NCBI GenBank assembly: GCA_018432235.1
Contig: JAHDLO010000019.1
Coordinates: 1-64,000 of the forward strand
Direction of reading: 5' to 3'
Source of the DNA: Clostridiaceae bacterium
GTDB taxonomy: Bacteria; Bacillota; Clostridia; Peptostreptococcales; Natronincolaceae
DNA length: 64,000 bases
Positions 28,885 through 37,903 of the stretch are shown here, one piece after another (position 1 is the stretch's first letter; every line of letters starts with the position of its first letter). The position numbers and the translations under genes were made by a program. The notes under the pieces are model-generated. The model made no database searches, was not told where the DNA came from, and saw nothing but the letters and a program-made list of their open reading frames with translations.

Positions 28885-30552
28885 ATGACCTATCAAGCCC
28901 TATATAGACGATGGCGTCCAAAGGTGTTTGAGGATATTGTCGGACAAGGCCATATAGTGACAACATTAAAAAATCAGATTAAAAAGGGTAATATTTCTCA
29001 TGCGTATCTTTTTAGTGGCACAAGGGGAACTGGAAAAACCTCTACTGCTAAGATATTTGCCAGGGCTGTAAATTGCCTAGAGCCAGAAGATTTTAATCCC
29101 TGTAATAAATGTGAGGTCTGCGAAGGGATTTTAGCAGATAATATAATGGATGTCATAGAAATAGATGCAGCCTCAAATAATGGCGTAGATCATATAAGAG
29201 AAATACGCGAAAGTGTAAAATACCCACCATCAAAGGGAAAGTATAAGGTATATATAATAGATGAGGTTCACATGCTGAGCACCGGTGCCTTTAACGCCTT
29301 GCTAAAAACCCTTGAAGAGCCGCCAAAGCATATTATATTTATATTGGCAACCACAGAGCCGCAAAAGCTGCCGGCAACCATACTTTCCAGATGTCAGCGG
29401 TTTGATTTTAGACCTGTCAGGCAAATGGATATAATGGATCACTTAAAGCATATTTTGACGGCTATTGGTATAGAATACGAGGAAAAAGCCCTCAGTGTTA
29501 TTGCCTCAAATGGCAGGGGTTCTGTTAGAGACAGCTTAAGTATATTGGAGCAATGTATTTCCTTTTGCAGAGACCAATTAAGCTATGAGCTAGTGGTTGA
29601 AACACTGGGTATAACCGATGAAGAACTGCTCTGGAGCCTGTCTCAGGCCATTCTAAAAAGAGATACCTCAGAAGCACTGATGCTGGTTCAGCAGGTGGTG
29701 AAGGAGGGTAAGGATGTACAGCAGCTAATTAAGGATTTAATAGGCTATTTCCATAATCTGATGCTTATCCGGTTGAAAAGCACCTACAGCCATCAAGCAC
29801 TTTCTGAAGCGCTATTGACGAAGCTGGAGCAGCAGGCTATTGACATCGATGTAAATAAAATAGTTCAGCTGATCTATGCATTGTCAGAGGCTGAGTCAAA
29901 AATCAGATATGCCTCACAGCCACAGATTATTTTGGAGGTTACGATTGTATCCCTGTGCAGTATAACCGACAACCAGGATGAACTGCTGGAAAGAATAAGA
30001 AAGCTGGAGGCAATGGTAAGCAACGGCAGCATAAGCATTGGCAATTCAGGGTCTGTAAAAAAAGTCGCCATAAAAGAATTGAGTCAAGAAGAAAGACAAC
30101 CGGTTAAAGGCAGCAGGGCAGTGAAGGAAATGGCACCCGTGACCCCAAATGACATAGAAGTTACGTCTGATGAGTTGCAGGAGGACAGTGCTCCCCTAGA
30201 TTTTAATATTATAAAGGACAAATGGGAGGAAATACTGGAGGTAATGCGACAGGATAAGAAGGCCCAGATTAAAGCCTTTTTAAAGGAAGGGGAGCTTATC
30301 AATATTAAGGGAAGAAATCTGGTAATAGCCTTTAAGGAGGGCTTCGGCTTTCATAGGGAGGCGCTGGACAAGGAGAAGACAAAGGCCTATATTTCTTCGA
30401 TTATTCAACAGGTCACTGCTCAAACAATTGGACTTTATCTGGTAATGGAGTCAGAGCTGAACCTTGGAGGAGGAAGTCCAAAGGAGGAGGAGGCCCTAGC
30501 GCGTTTAAAGGAAGTAGTTCCGGAGGGAATATTGGAGATTATAGGAGACTAG
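28885..30552 (+). CDS. dnaX: DNA polymerase III subunits gamma/tau
   Basis: This 555-residue AAA+ clamp-loader subunit has the Walker A GTRGTGKTSTAKI at about 45-57, the zinc-binding cysteines C64, C73, C76 and C79, the Walker B IIDEVHML and the SRCQRFDF sensor region. The tau-like C-terminal part (after about 360) is less conserved. A programmed frameshift was not evident. It heads the dnaX-ybaB-recR group conserved in bacteria. Confidence 0.96.
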   Translation: MTYQALYRRWRPKVFEDIVGQGHIVTTLKNQIKKGNISHAYLFSGTRGTGKTSTAKIFARAVNCLEPEDFNPCNKCEVCEGILADNIMDVIEIDAASNNGVDHIREIRESVKYPPSKGKYKVYIIDEVHMLSTGAFNALLKTLEEPPKHIIFILATTEPQKLPATILSRCQRFDFRPVRQMDIMDHLKHILTAIGIEYEEKALSVIASNGRGSVRDSLSILEQCISFCRDQLSYELVVETLGITDEELLWSLSQAILKRDTSEALMLVQQVVKEGKDVQQLIKDLIGYFHNLMLIRLKSTYSHQALSEALLTKLEQQAIDIDVNKIVQLIYALSEAESKIRYASQPQIILEVTIVSLCSITDNQDELLERIRKLEAMVSNGSISIGNSGSVKKVAIKELSQEERQPVKGSRAVKEMAPVTPNDIEVTSDELQEDSAPLDFNIIKDKWEEILEVMRQDKKAQIKAFLKEGELINIKGRNLVIAFKEGFGFHREALDKEKTKAYISSIIQQVTAQTIGLYLVMESELNLGGGSPKEEEALARLKEVVPEGILEIIGD

Positions 30553-30635
30553 TACCTTGCTACAGGAAAATTCTCCTCAGGAATTATATCAACCTTCAAA
30601 TAACGCAAGGCATTAGGTAATATTTATCATATTTA

Positions 30636-30644
30636 TGGTATAAT
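30636..30644 (+). promoter_or_regulatory. Extended -10 promoter of ybaB
   Basis: TGGTATAAT lies about 84 bp before the ybaB ATG in the 175-bp gap after dnaX. No clear -35 is present. It suggests that ybaB-recR can be transcribed apart from dnaX. Confidence 0.6.
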
Positions 30645-30727
30645 AGTAAAATGAATAAAGGTAATCTATTTTGATGGATTCCATAATTCCATAGAAATAT
30701 ATTTACGATGGTAAGGAGGATTATAAA

Positions 30728-31072
30728 ATGAAAAAAGGTTTCTCGGGAATGGGCGGAGGAATGCCCAACATGAACAATATGATGAAGCAGGTACAACAAA
30801 TGCAGAAAAAAATGCAGGAGGTACAGGAAGAGGTTGAAAAGAAAGAGCTGGAGGTAAGTGCCGGCGGTGGTGCCATTTCAGTAAAAATCAATGGCAAGAA
30901 GGAAGTGCTGTCTATTGATATCAAGCCGGAGGTTATTGATCCGGATGACGTTGAAATGCTGCAGGACCTAATAGTGGCAGCTGTTAATGAAGCCATAAGA
31001 TCAGCAGAGGAAATGGTATCAAAGGAAATGTCCAAGGTTACCGGAAATATGAATATACCCGGCTTGTTTTAA
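30728..31072 (+). CDS. YbaB/EbfC family nucleoid-associated protein
   Basis: This 114-residue protein begins with a Gly/Met-rich tail ([18 protein letters not shown]) and then a long helix ([20 protein letters not shown]). It ends with the conserved beta part [20 protein letters not shown]. It binds DNA as a dimer and sits between dnaX and recR as in most bacteria. RBS AAGGAGG. Confidence 0.95.
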   Translation: MKKGFSGMGGGMPNMNNMMKQVQQMQKKMQEVQEEVEKKELEVSAGGGAISVKINGKKEVLSIDIKPEVIDPDDVEMLQDLIVAAVNEAIRSAEEMVSKEMSKVTGNMNIPGLF

Positions 31073-31101
31073 TATCTAGATAGAGAGATGCAGGTGAAGA
31101 T

Positions 31102-31701
31102 ATGAACTATTACTCGGCACCCATCGCCAGATTGATTGAAGCCTTCACCAGACTTCCCGGTATTGGTAGAAAGTCTGCTCAAAGACTGGCCTTCCATGTA
31201 ATCAATATGCCGCTGGAGGATGTTGAATTAATTGCCAATACAATTTTGGATGCAAAGAAGAGTATTAAATATTGCAATATTTGTACCAACCTTACGGATA
31301 GCGATACCTGTGCTATATGTGCCGACAGCAGCAGAGAGCCTTCAATTATCTGCGTCGTTGAGGACCCTAGAGACGTGGCGGCAATGGAACGAACAAGAGA
31401 ATTCAAGGGATATTATCATGTGTTGCATGGTGCAATATCTCCATTAGAGGGAATCGGTCCTGAAGACATTAAAATCAAGGAGCTGCTGCATAGAATAAAT
31501 GAGAGCACTATTGCTGAAATTATTCTGGCGACAAATCCTACGATTGAGGGAGAGGCTACGGCGATGTATATCTCCAAGCTGGTAAAGCCCCTTGGGATCA
31601 AGGTTACAAGAATAGCCCACGGAATACCTGTAGGTGGGGATTTAGAGTATGCTGATGAGGTCACACTGGCCAAGGCGCTGGAGGGTAGACGGGAGCTTTG
31701 A
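31102..31701 (+). CDS. recR: Recombination protein RecR
   Basis: This 199-residue protein acts with RecF and RecO in daughter-strand gap repair. It has the helix-hairpin-helix [15 protein letters not shown], a four-Cys zinc finger CNIC...CAIC near residues 55-72 and a TOPRIM domain ([15 protein letters not shown]). It follows ybaB by 29 bp. Confidence 0.96.
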   Translation: MNYYSAPIARLIEAFTRLPGIGRKSAQRLAFHVINMPLEDVELIANTILDAKKSIKYCNICTNLTDSDTCAICADSSREPSIICVVEDPRDVAAMERTREFKGYYHVLHGAISPLEGIGPEDIKIKELLHRINESTIAEIILATNPTIEGEATAMYISKLVKPLGIKVTRIAHGIPVGGDLEYADEVTLAKALEGRREL

Positions 31702-31798
31702 TGATATTTTTCTGGAGCTGCCCCAAAAGACTGATACCAATTCCGACTTAAATAGCATGGATAATAATTGTAAGCATTGTAAATTGATTAATAGGAGC

Positions 31799-31841
31799 AA
31801 ACATGGCCATAAGGATATACAGCCATGTTTGTCTTTGTTTT
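31799..31841 (+). terminator. Terminator after recR
   Basis: AAACATGGC and GCCATGTTT form a stem, then GTCTTTGTTTT. It lies 97 bp after the recR stop. The stretch 31702-31798 shows no convincing gene. Confidence 0.75.
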
Positions 31842-31913
31842 ATGGGGTAAGTGCTCAGATTTTAATCATCTGGAATCTGAATCTCAAAAAATAAAAACAA
31901 GGTAAAAAAATCC

Positions 31914-32041
31914 TTTTCAAAAGCTTCATAATAGTGTATTATTATGGTGACAAGCCATCAATAAACCATGTGAATTGGCTTGCTGCAGCGTAGCGAAGAT
32001 AAAAGATTCCCTTAGAGTAGCTATCTTTTAGGATTACTGCA
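31914..32041 (+). promoter_or_regulatory. Promoter and structured leader of the MEDS-like gene
   Basis: TTTTCA (31914-31919), 17 nt and TATTAT (31937-31942) make a possible promoter. The leader then holds CAAGCCA/TGGCTTG (31951-31957 with 31976-31982). A TGCAG/CTGCA outer stem (31984-31988 with 32037-32041) encloses AAAAGAT/ATCTTTT (32001-32007 with 32023-32029). It does not fit a riboswitch class I recognise, including c-di-GMP-I. Confidence 0.5.
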
Positions 32042-32061
32042 CTAAATAAGGGGGAAACACA

Positions 32062-32607
32062 ATGATCCATAATGATGAAAGTCACAATTATGCTGCCTTC
32101 TATTATTATGGCATCCCACACCTTTTAGTTTCATTTGAACTAATCCTTCAAAATGCTATCAAAAAAAATCAGTTAATATATCTTTCTATGGAGGAAGAGT
32201 TTTATGGTACATTGACAGAAAGATTAAGATTAAAGGAAAGATTAGGTGATAAAATTCAATTTTGCTCTACTAAAGAAATAATAGATAAAGAAGGCGTTTA
32301 CGCAGAACTGGCAGAGGCTATAAAAAAAATCAAGAAAAATGCTGATGCTAGCGGCTTTAGTGGAGTTATGTGGATTTTGAAATCTGAAGATGCCATAAAT
32401 CAAATGACTAAAGAAGCTTTTATAGAATGGACCAACTCCTTTGCTAGAACCTTAAAGGACAACGGTATAAAGCTAATTTGTATCTATGATTTATATGATT
32501 ACATAAACGAAGAGGAATATCTTGATACAAAGTACATCATTGATGAAGTCCTCAACTCTAATAAGTTCATATTGAACGAAGAAGAGGAGCATTACGAGCT
32601 GGAGTAA
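32062..32607 (+). CDS. Probable MEDS-domain (DcmR-like) sensory protein
   Basis: This 181-residue soluble protein is a tentative match to the MEDS sensory domain. Features are an N-terminal H-NYAAFYYYGIPHLLVSFELIL segment, a middle CSTKEII and GVMWILKSED strand, and a C-terminal CIYDLYDY followed by DEVLNSNKFIL. MEDS proteins are thought to sense small molecules; no output domain is present. Its upstream leader is structured. It lies alone between recR and phoH with its own terminator. Codon use is slightly more AT-rich than its neighbours. Confidence 0.55.
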   Translation: MIHNDESHNYAAFYYYGIPHLLVSFELILQNAIKKNQLIYLSMEEEFYGTLTERLRLKERLGDKIQFCSTKEIIDKEGVYAELAEAIKKIKKNADASGFSGVMWILKSEDAINQMTKEAFIEWTNSFARTLKDNGIKLICIYDLYDYINEEEYLDTKYIIDEVLNSNKFILNEEEEHYELE

Positions 32608-32615
32608 ATAAAATT

Positions 32616-32643
32616 GCAGACCTACGGGTCTGCTTTTTATTTT
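32616..32643 (+). terminator. Terminator after the MEDS-like gene
   Basis: GCAGACC, a TAC loop and GGGTCTGC lead into TTTTTATTTTAT. Repeat copy C2 starts in this T-run, just as C1 starts in that of dnaN. Confidence 0.88.
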
Positions 32644-32788
32644 ATCATAGGTTCTTTTATTTCCCTATGATATGGGGGGGTGTTAAGGGGGGCATCACCC
32701 CTTATTAAAACAAGGAGAGTACAGCGAAGCGTCCTAGAGAACGCACGGGTTCTCTGGAAAACCAAAGTGGCGAAGCCACTTTGGTTCA
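32634..32788 (+). repeat. Multi-hairpin terminator-linked repeat, family 2, copy C2
   Basis: This is the most complete forward copy, about 90% identical to C1 (8950-9106, inverted). Hairpins are ATCATAGG/CCCTATGAT, AGAGAAC/GTTCTCT (32736-32755 region) and AAAGTGGC/GCCACTTT (32764-32782 region). The remaining gap to phoH (32789-32978) shows no gene, only AT-rich sequence with a TATTAT-like -10 near 32905. Confidence 0.8.
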
Positions 32789-32978
32789 TATTGCGATTCT
32801 GTTAAATGTTAGTTAATAGTATTTTAAGTCACAGGATATATGGTCACCGATATCGAAAGAATCATTAGTGAACTCTAAGACATTCATTTATCACCACCGA
32901 CATACTATTATTATATAGGCTTTAAGATGAATCACAGAAAGGATGGTGAAGACCTTTGTCCTCTGGATAAAGGGAAGT

Positions 32979-34325
32979 ATGCAGAAAACTTTTGTATTGG
33001 ACACCAGCGTTTTGTTGCATGATCCAAAGAGCATTTACAGCTTTGGAGAAAATGAGGTGGTTATACCTTCCGTCGTAATAGAGGAAATTGATTCAAAGAA
33101 AAATCTGCAGAATGAAATTGGCAGAAACGCAAGAGAGGTGGCAAGAAGTCTGGATGAGCTTAAGGCTCTGGGAAGCCTGAGCAAGGGGATCACTTTAGAA
33201 AACAAGGGTAGACTGAGAATTGAATTAAATCATAAAAATATTTCAAATCTGGTAGGTTATTTCAATGAAGCCAACAATGACAATCGTATATTGGCGGTTG
33301 CTTTAAATCTGGCGCTGGACAATAGGAAGGGTTTAATAGAAACACCGGTGGTGCTGGTCAGTAAGGATGTATGCATGAGGATAAAGTCAGATTCTATAGG
33401 AATAGAAAGTCAGGATTATCTATTTGACAAGATTGAAGATAATGGTCAGCTGGAGGAGAATAGCGGATATGTGGAGTGCTATGTACCATCGGAGATGATA
33501 GATGCCTTTTACATCCGAAAGGCATTGGAAATTGATGAAATTGCAGCGTATTTTTCAAAAAATAGTCTGTATGCCAATCAATTTATACTGTTTAAGGATG
33601 AGGGGGGAACTTCGAAGTCTGCCATCGGAAAATATAAGAGAAATGTCAATCGGATAGAGGGACTATACTATGGTGAAAATAGCTATTGGGGAATAAAGGG
33701 AAAAAATCTTGAGCAGAGGATGGCGCTTGAAGCGCTGTTGGATGACGACATTAAGCTGGTGACACTGTCGGGAAAGGCAGGTACAGGTAAAACACTTTTG
33801 TCGCTGGTGGCAGGTCTATATAAGACAAACGACCTGAAAAAATATAATAAGCTGCTGATTACAAAGCCTGTAATTCCTGTTGGCAGAGATATCGGATATT
33901 TACCTGGTGACAAGGATGAAAAGCTCAGACCATGGGTACAGCCGATATATGATAATTTGGAGTTTATTTTAGGCACTAAGACCATATCAAAGCTTGAGGA
34001 TACACTGATTGGAATGAACAGAATTGAAATTGAAGCACTCACCTATATCAGAGGGCGAAGTATTCCAAACCAATTCATTATTATTGATGAGGCGCAAAAT
34101 TTAACGAGACACGAGGTTAAAACCATTATAACCAGGGTTGGTGAAGAATCAAAAATTGTACTGATGGGAGACACGGAGCAGATAGATCATCCCTATTTGG
34201 ATTCGGTGGGAAATGGTCTGAGCTATGTTATAAATAAATTCAAGGGACAGGAAATGGCTGCTCATGTTAATTTTAAGAAGGTGGAAAGGTCATCACTGGC
34301 ACAATTAGCGGCTGAAATATTGTAA
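32979..34325 (+). CDS. PhoH family protein with N-terminal PIN domain (YlaK-like)
   Basis: This 448-residue protein has a PIN nuclease domain (residues 1-150, with FVLDTSVLLHDP at the start and conserved acidic residues) and a PhoH ATPase domain. The Walker A is GKAGTGKTLLSLVAG and the Walker B region is IIDEAQNLTRHEVK. PIN-PhoH proteins are RNA helicase/nuclease toxin-like enzymes of poorly known role. The ATG at 32979 is preferred; another ATG at 32943 has its ribosome site almost touching the start codon. Confidence 0.9.
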   Translation: MQKTFVLDTSVLLHDPKSIYSFGENEVVIPSVVIEEIDSKKNLQNEIGRNAREVARSLDELKALGSLSKGITLENKGRLRIELNHKNISNLVGYFNEANNDNRILAVALNLALDNRKGLIETPVVLVSKDVCMRIKSDSIGIESQDYLFDKIEDNGQLEENSGYVECYVPSEMIDAFYIRKALEIDEIAAYFSKNSLYANQFILFKDEGGTSKSAIGKYKRNVNRIEGLYYGENSYWGIKGKNLEQRMALEALLDDDIKLVTLSGKAGTGKTLLSLVAGLYKTNDLKKYNKLLITKPVIPVGRDIGYLPGDKDEKLRPWVQPIYDNLEFILGTKTISKLEDTLIGMNRIEIEALTYIRGRSIPNQFIIIDEAQNLTRHEVKTIITRVGEESKIVLMGDTEQIDHPYLDSVGNGLSYVINKFKGQEMAAHVNFKKVERSSLAQLAAEIL

Positions 34326-34394
34326 AACAGGTATATATTTCTAAAAAGTGGCAATCCTCAAGGTAAATAAAAAATGCTGTAAGGGGGCAATGCC

Positions 34395-34697
34395 ATGAAG
34401 GATAATAATACTGTAACAAGAAAGAGCCAACTACTAAATACCCTCTCGAATCTTTTAGAGGATGTGTACAGTAAGGTTAGCACCATTAATACTGAGGGGA
34501 AGAACGAAAACAAGGCGTTTATCGATTTAGTGGATAAAGCCCATAATGAATGGAAATCAGCAGAGCAGTTTTTTGAAAATGTGACGGACCCTGATTTGAT
34601 TGACCATGCGATTTATAAGGTTGAAGCAGCCAAGAGCAGATATACTTATTTATTAAAGAAGGCTAAAGAAGAGGGTATTAGAGGAAATTTCCATTAA
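34395..34697 (+). CDS. YaaL family (DUF2508) protein
   Basis: This 100-residue charged helical protein with a KAHNEWKSAEQFFENVTDPDLIDHAIY segment matches DUF2508/YaaL. The family regularly sits beside recR and bofA in Firmicutes. Its function is unknown. RBS AAGGGGG. Confidence 0.85.
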   Translation: MKDNNTVTRKSQLLNTLSNLLEDVYSKVSTINTEGKNENKAFIDLVDKAHNEWKSAEQFFENVTDPDLIDHAIYKVEAAKSRYTYLLKKAKEEGIRGNFH

Positions 34698-34743
34698 AGC
34701 ATGTCATATAAAGCTGTTATAAAATATATAATATAGGGAGTAG

Positions 34744-34905
34744 CTTAGCACCCTGCATCACCTAAAAGTATAGATTACCCTGGTCAAAATGCCATATAGC
34801 GGCAGAGTCGTCAGTCTAAATATTTCGCATATATTTATTCTCTGTTCTGCTATATGAAATTTTCTTTAGGATTAAGCCTATTGTTTAGATGATGTAAGGC
34901 ACTAG
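34744..34905. repeat. Palindromic CTAG-ended repeat, family 1, copy D (diverged)
   Basis: The order CCCTGGTCAAAATG-CCATATAGC, GTCGTCAGTC, AATATT, CTATATGAAA, GTTTAGATGATGTAAGG-CACTAG parallels copies A and B. The right end is CTAG and the left end is CTTAG. Longer arms (34733-34765 with 34885-34917) also pair, as do CATATAGCGGCAGAG and CTCTGTTCTGCTATATG. It fills the yaaL-bofA gap. Confidence 0.65.
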
Positions 34906-34971
34906 TCTTCTCCCTATTTTGCTGATTTCAGGCTTTTTGCATTGATAAACAAAGGGAAACGAGGTGTATTG

Positions 34972-35244
34972 ATGGGTATGGGTATGGAAATAAGCATTAT
35001 ATTAGCATATGCTCTTGGCTTAATTCTCTTATATATAATCGGATGGGTGCTGGTGGTACCCTTGAAGCTATTATTTAGGCTTATATGGAATGGTATTTTA
35101 GGCGGACTGATGCTGCTGGCAATTAATCTAGTGGGGGGTTTTTTTGGGCTTTATATCAACATTAACCCTGTAACGGCACTTGTTGCGGGTCTTTTGGGAA
35201 TACCAGGGGTAATACTGATCATATTAGTGGGTCATTTTATATGA
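34972..35244 (+). CDS. bofA: Pro-sigma-K processing inhibitor BofA family protein
   Basis: This 90-residue membrane protein has two or three helices and the conserved C-terminal FGLYININPVTALVAGLLGIPGVILIIL segment of BofA. In Bacillus BofA holds the SpoIVFB protease inactive until the forespore signals. The ATG at 34972 has GAGGTG upstream, giving the usual length; the ORF extends 10 codons upstream without a good site. Confidence 0.88.
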   Translation: MGMGMEISIILAYALGLILLYIIGWVLVVPLKLLFRLIWNGILGGLMLLAINLVGGFFGLYININPVTALVAGLLGIPGVILIILVGHFI

Positions 35245-35400
35245 ATAAGAAAGTTATATTTTGAATCGTTCAATGCAGCGATTCTTTTTATTTATTCCAC
35301 CTCAAAAAGGGTAAAATAATAAATCAGACACTATGTTCTGTACTATAAAAGTATTATATAATAAATAAATAATGAAAAAAAAGCACATTGAGGTGGAGGC

Positions 35401-36423
35401 ATGAAAATAGGATTAAGAACCATTAAAACTGGAATAGCGGTAAGTCTTGCAATGCTTGCAGCGGGTATATTTGATATACAATATCCATTTTTTGCAATAA
35501 TAGCTGCACTGATAGCCATTCAGCCAACAGTAACAGATTCCTGGCGAGTTGGGGCAAATAGAATGCTGGGGACCCTAATCGGTGCCATAGTAGGGGTTAT
35601 ATTCATTTCTGTATTTCCCGCAAACTTCATTTTCTTAGGAATAGGAATCATTATATTAATCATCATTATGAACAGGCTCCACTGGAACGAAGCCATAAAT
35701 ATTGCAGCGGTTGTGTTGGTGGCGATATTCTTAAATGATGGCGGCAATAATGTGAATTATGCGCTACATCGTCTCTTCGATACCTTTCTGGGGATAAGCA
35801 TAGCTGTCGTAATAAACTATTTAATATTACCACCAACCTATGATAAAAAGGTATTATCAAGTATTAAGGATGTCAGCAGCAGTATTTTGTCGATTAATCT
35901 CGATATCATCACCTTAATAAAAGGCAACGAAGAAATCAGCCACCAGGTTTTAGATGAAAAGCTGTCGTTGGAGATGGTGGAGGATATTCTGCAGCAATCC
36001 GAAAAATTTATAAGGCTTCAGGTGAAGGAAGAAAGATTAAAGGTCTATGGCAATATGAAGGCAAAGGAGCTTTTAATTATCATCAGTCTGGTCAAGGAGA
36101 CCTATCAGCAGCTGCAAAATATCATTGGGATTTTGAGGAAGGGGCTAAGTCCTGCGGTGACTGAGTTAGTTATGGAGGAGCTGGAGGAAATCAGTCATAA
36201 GCTTCAAGAGATTACAGAGAATAAGGATGACCTCTTCAGTACTGAAAGGCATTCAGACTTTACTTTTATCTTGGAAAGGCTTCGGTCAGCAAAGAAAAAA
36301 ATTAAATTCAATGAAGACATAAACCGATATTCTACGGAAGAGGTTGTTAAAATGCTGGTCTATATTTATAATCTTGAGGAAAGTGTAACGAAATTCAATA
36401 TCATTACCAACCTATACCTTTAA
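35401..36423 (+). CDS. Aromatic acid exporter (ArAE/FUSC-like) family protein
   Basis: This 340-residue protein has an N-terminal membrane half (about residues 1-150 with five or six helices, beginning GLRTIKTGIAVSLAMLAAGIFDIQYPFFAIIAALIAIQPTV-type pattern) and a cytoplasmic helical C-terminal half (about 155-340). This matches the ArAE_1 family. The substrate is not known. RBS GGTGGAGG. Confidence 0.82.
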   Translation: MKIGLRTIKTGIAVSLAMLAAGIFDIQYPFFAIIAALIAIQPTVTDSWRVGANRMLGTLIGAIVGVIFISVFPANFIFLGIGIIILIIIMNRLHWNEAINIAAVVLVAIFLNDGGNNVNYALHRLFDTFLGISIAVVINYLILPPTYDKKVLSSIKDVSSSILSINLDIITLIKGNEEISHQVLDEKLSLEMVEDILQQSEKFIRLQVKEERLKVYGNMKAKELLIIISLVKETYQQLQNIIGILRKGLSPAVTELVMEELEEISHKLQEITENKDDLFSTERHSDFTFILERLRSAKKKIKFNEDINRYSTEEVVKMLVYIYNLEESVTKFNIITNLYL

Positions 36424-36510
36424 AAATATGAAATAATACATATAGAAGCTACAAAAATGCAGGAAATGAAACCACAAGCTAGAATAGTATATAGGTTATA
36501 GAAAAACAAA

Positions 36511-36573
36511 TGGCTCCCGGAGAATTTAAATGTTCTCTGGAAAACGAAGGTGGCAGAGCTGCTTTTGTTCATA
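36511..36573 (+). repeat. Partial copy of repeat family 2, copy C4
   Basis: GTTCTCTGGAAAACGAAGG and GTGGC.GAGCTGC, then TTTTGTTCAT, match the 3' half of copies C1 and C2. Only this half is present. It ends 18 bp before the start codon of the MazG-like gene and so lies in its leader. Confidence 0.6.
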
Positions 36574-36590
36574 AGGGGAGGGGGATATTG

Positions 36591-36923
36591 ATGGCGGACT
36601 TACAGAAAAACAATCAGGTTGATATAGGCAAAAGCTTAAAGATGATTGAGTTTTTAAAGTGCGAGCTGCTAAATAGTGTAGCTATGCTTTTTGAGCTTAT
36701 GGTGAAGGGAATAAAGGAGGGCCAGGAGGCACTTATTGAGGTGCTGGCAAATATCATACTAGTAGCATATTCCTTGGGGAAAAGACTAGGAATAGATTAT
36801 TACATGATTGATAAAAAAATACAGGATAAGGCAAAACTTCATATTATAGAGGAGCATCACCTTGAAAAATGGTATGGTGAGCTGTCGAGCCTGAATCAAT
36901 ACTTAAAAAATCGTGGCAAATAA
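36591..36923 (+). CDS. MazG-like family protein
   Basis: This 110-residue helical protein starts MADLQKNNQVDIGKSLKMIEFLKCELLNSV. It resembles small MazG-like proteins that occur next to the DUF2232-gdpP-rplI group in Clostridia. A nucleotide pyrophosphatase role is suggested by the family only, as the acidic metal-binding motif is not clear. The ATG at 36591 has GGGGAGGGGG; the longer frame runs through repeat C4. Confidence 0.7.
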   Translation: MADLQKNNQVDIGKSLKMIEFLKCELLNSVAMLFELMVKGIKEGQEALIEVLANIILVAYSLGKRLGIDYYMIDKKIQDKAKLHIIEEHHLEKWYGELSSLNQYLKNRGK

Positions 36924-36942
36924 GCTATAGGAGTGTTTTACA

Positions 36943-37878
36943 GTGAAGGAACAAAAATATTCGAACAAACGAGCATTAATAGAAGCAGCATTAATTGCAT
37001 CAATTGCAACCTTCTTTGCTATTGGATTTATATTTATACCGGTACTTACGCTACTGCTGTTTTTACTACCGGTGCCCTTTATGATATTATCTGCAAGGCA
37101 TGGCACAAGGTATACTATACTGTCACTGATAATTACCAGTCTTTTAATAGGTGTTTTGACGGAAATCATATTTACGCTCTTTGTAATTATGGTATTTGGA
37201 CCTATGGCAATCGTAATGGGCTACTATATAAAGAAAAACCGTGAGGCCTATGCCGTGATCGGGATGGGGGCCGCTGTTTCTATCATTTCAATAGCAGTAA
37301 CAATACAGCTGGCTGCAACAATTGGCGGCTTCAATCTAATTGACAGCATTGCCACCATCATCAGACAGGTGGTAGATACCCAGTCAGAAATGCTTATGAA
37401 TGTCAACCTCAGCACCATAAATGTAAAGGAAATGACAAACTATCTTTTAATGATCATTCCCGGGATGCTGGTGGTGCAATCACTAGTCAGTGCCTTTCTT
37501 AACTATTATTTAACCGTGGCTATACTGAGAAGATTGCGCTATAATGATTATTTGCTGCCGGAGTTTAGCCATTTCATATTACCTAAAAATATAGTCTTCG
37601 GCTCCTTTATCATATATGCCCTTACTTTTATGTCTAGGTATGTGGAGGGAATTTATCATAGCAGTTTGGTGGCCAATGTTACCATACTATTTGTCTTTAT
37701 TTTCTTTTTTCAAGGACTGGCCCTAATCAGTTATATGCTGGAGAAAATTAGGTTAGCGAAGCTGGTCAGGATGCTGATTCTTTTGCTAATAGTGATTATT
37801 AGCCCATTGCTTACGGTAGTTTCTTTTGCAGGCTTAATAGACTCTGTGTTTGATATTCGAAAATTGAGACAGGGATAG
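36943..37878 (+). CDS. DUF2232 membrane protein (YybS-like)
   Basis: This 311-residue protein has about eight membrane helices. It resembles the YybS/DUF2232 family, found just before gdpP and rplI in Firmicutes. Its function is unknown and a transporter-like fold is possible. The start is GTG at 36943 with TAGGAGTG. It is followed after 25 bp by gdpP. Confidence 0.85.
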   Translation: MKEQKYSNKRALIEAALIASIATFFAIGFIFIPVLTLLLFLLPVPFMILSARHGTRYTILSLIITSLLIGVLTEIIFTLFVIMVFGPMAIVMGYYIKKNREAYAVIGMGAAVSIISIAVTIQLAATIGGFNLIDSIATIIRQVVDTQSEMLMNVNLSTINVKEMTNYLLMIIPGMLVVQSLVSAFLNYYLTVAILRRLRYNDYLLPEFSHFILPKNIVFGSFIIYALTFMSRYVEGIYHSSLVANVTILFVFIFFFQGLALISYMLEKIRLAKLVRMLILLLIVIISPLLTVVSFAGLIDSVFDIRKLRQG

Positions 37879-37903
37879 GTAAGTTAATTTAGGAGGAAGT
37901 ACC

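Noticed and set aside
31649-31894. ORF overlapping the 3' end of recR, with several Cys and His (NCKHCKL)
   Set aside because: It starts inside recR, runs through the recR terminator and lacks a ribosome site. The Cys/His residues alone do not make a zinc finger family I know.
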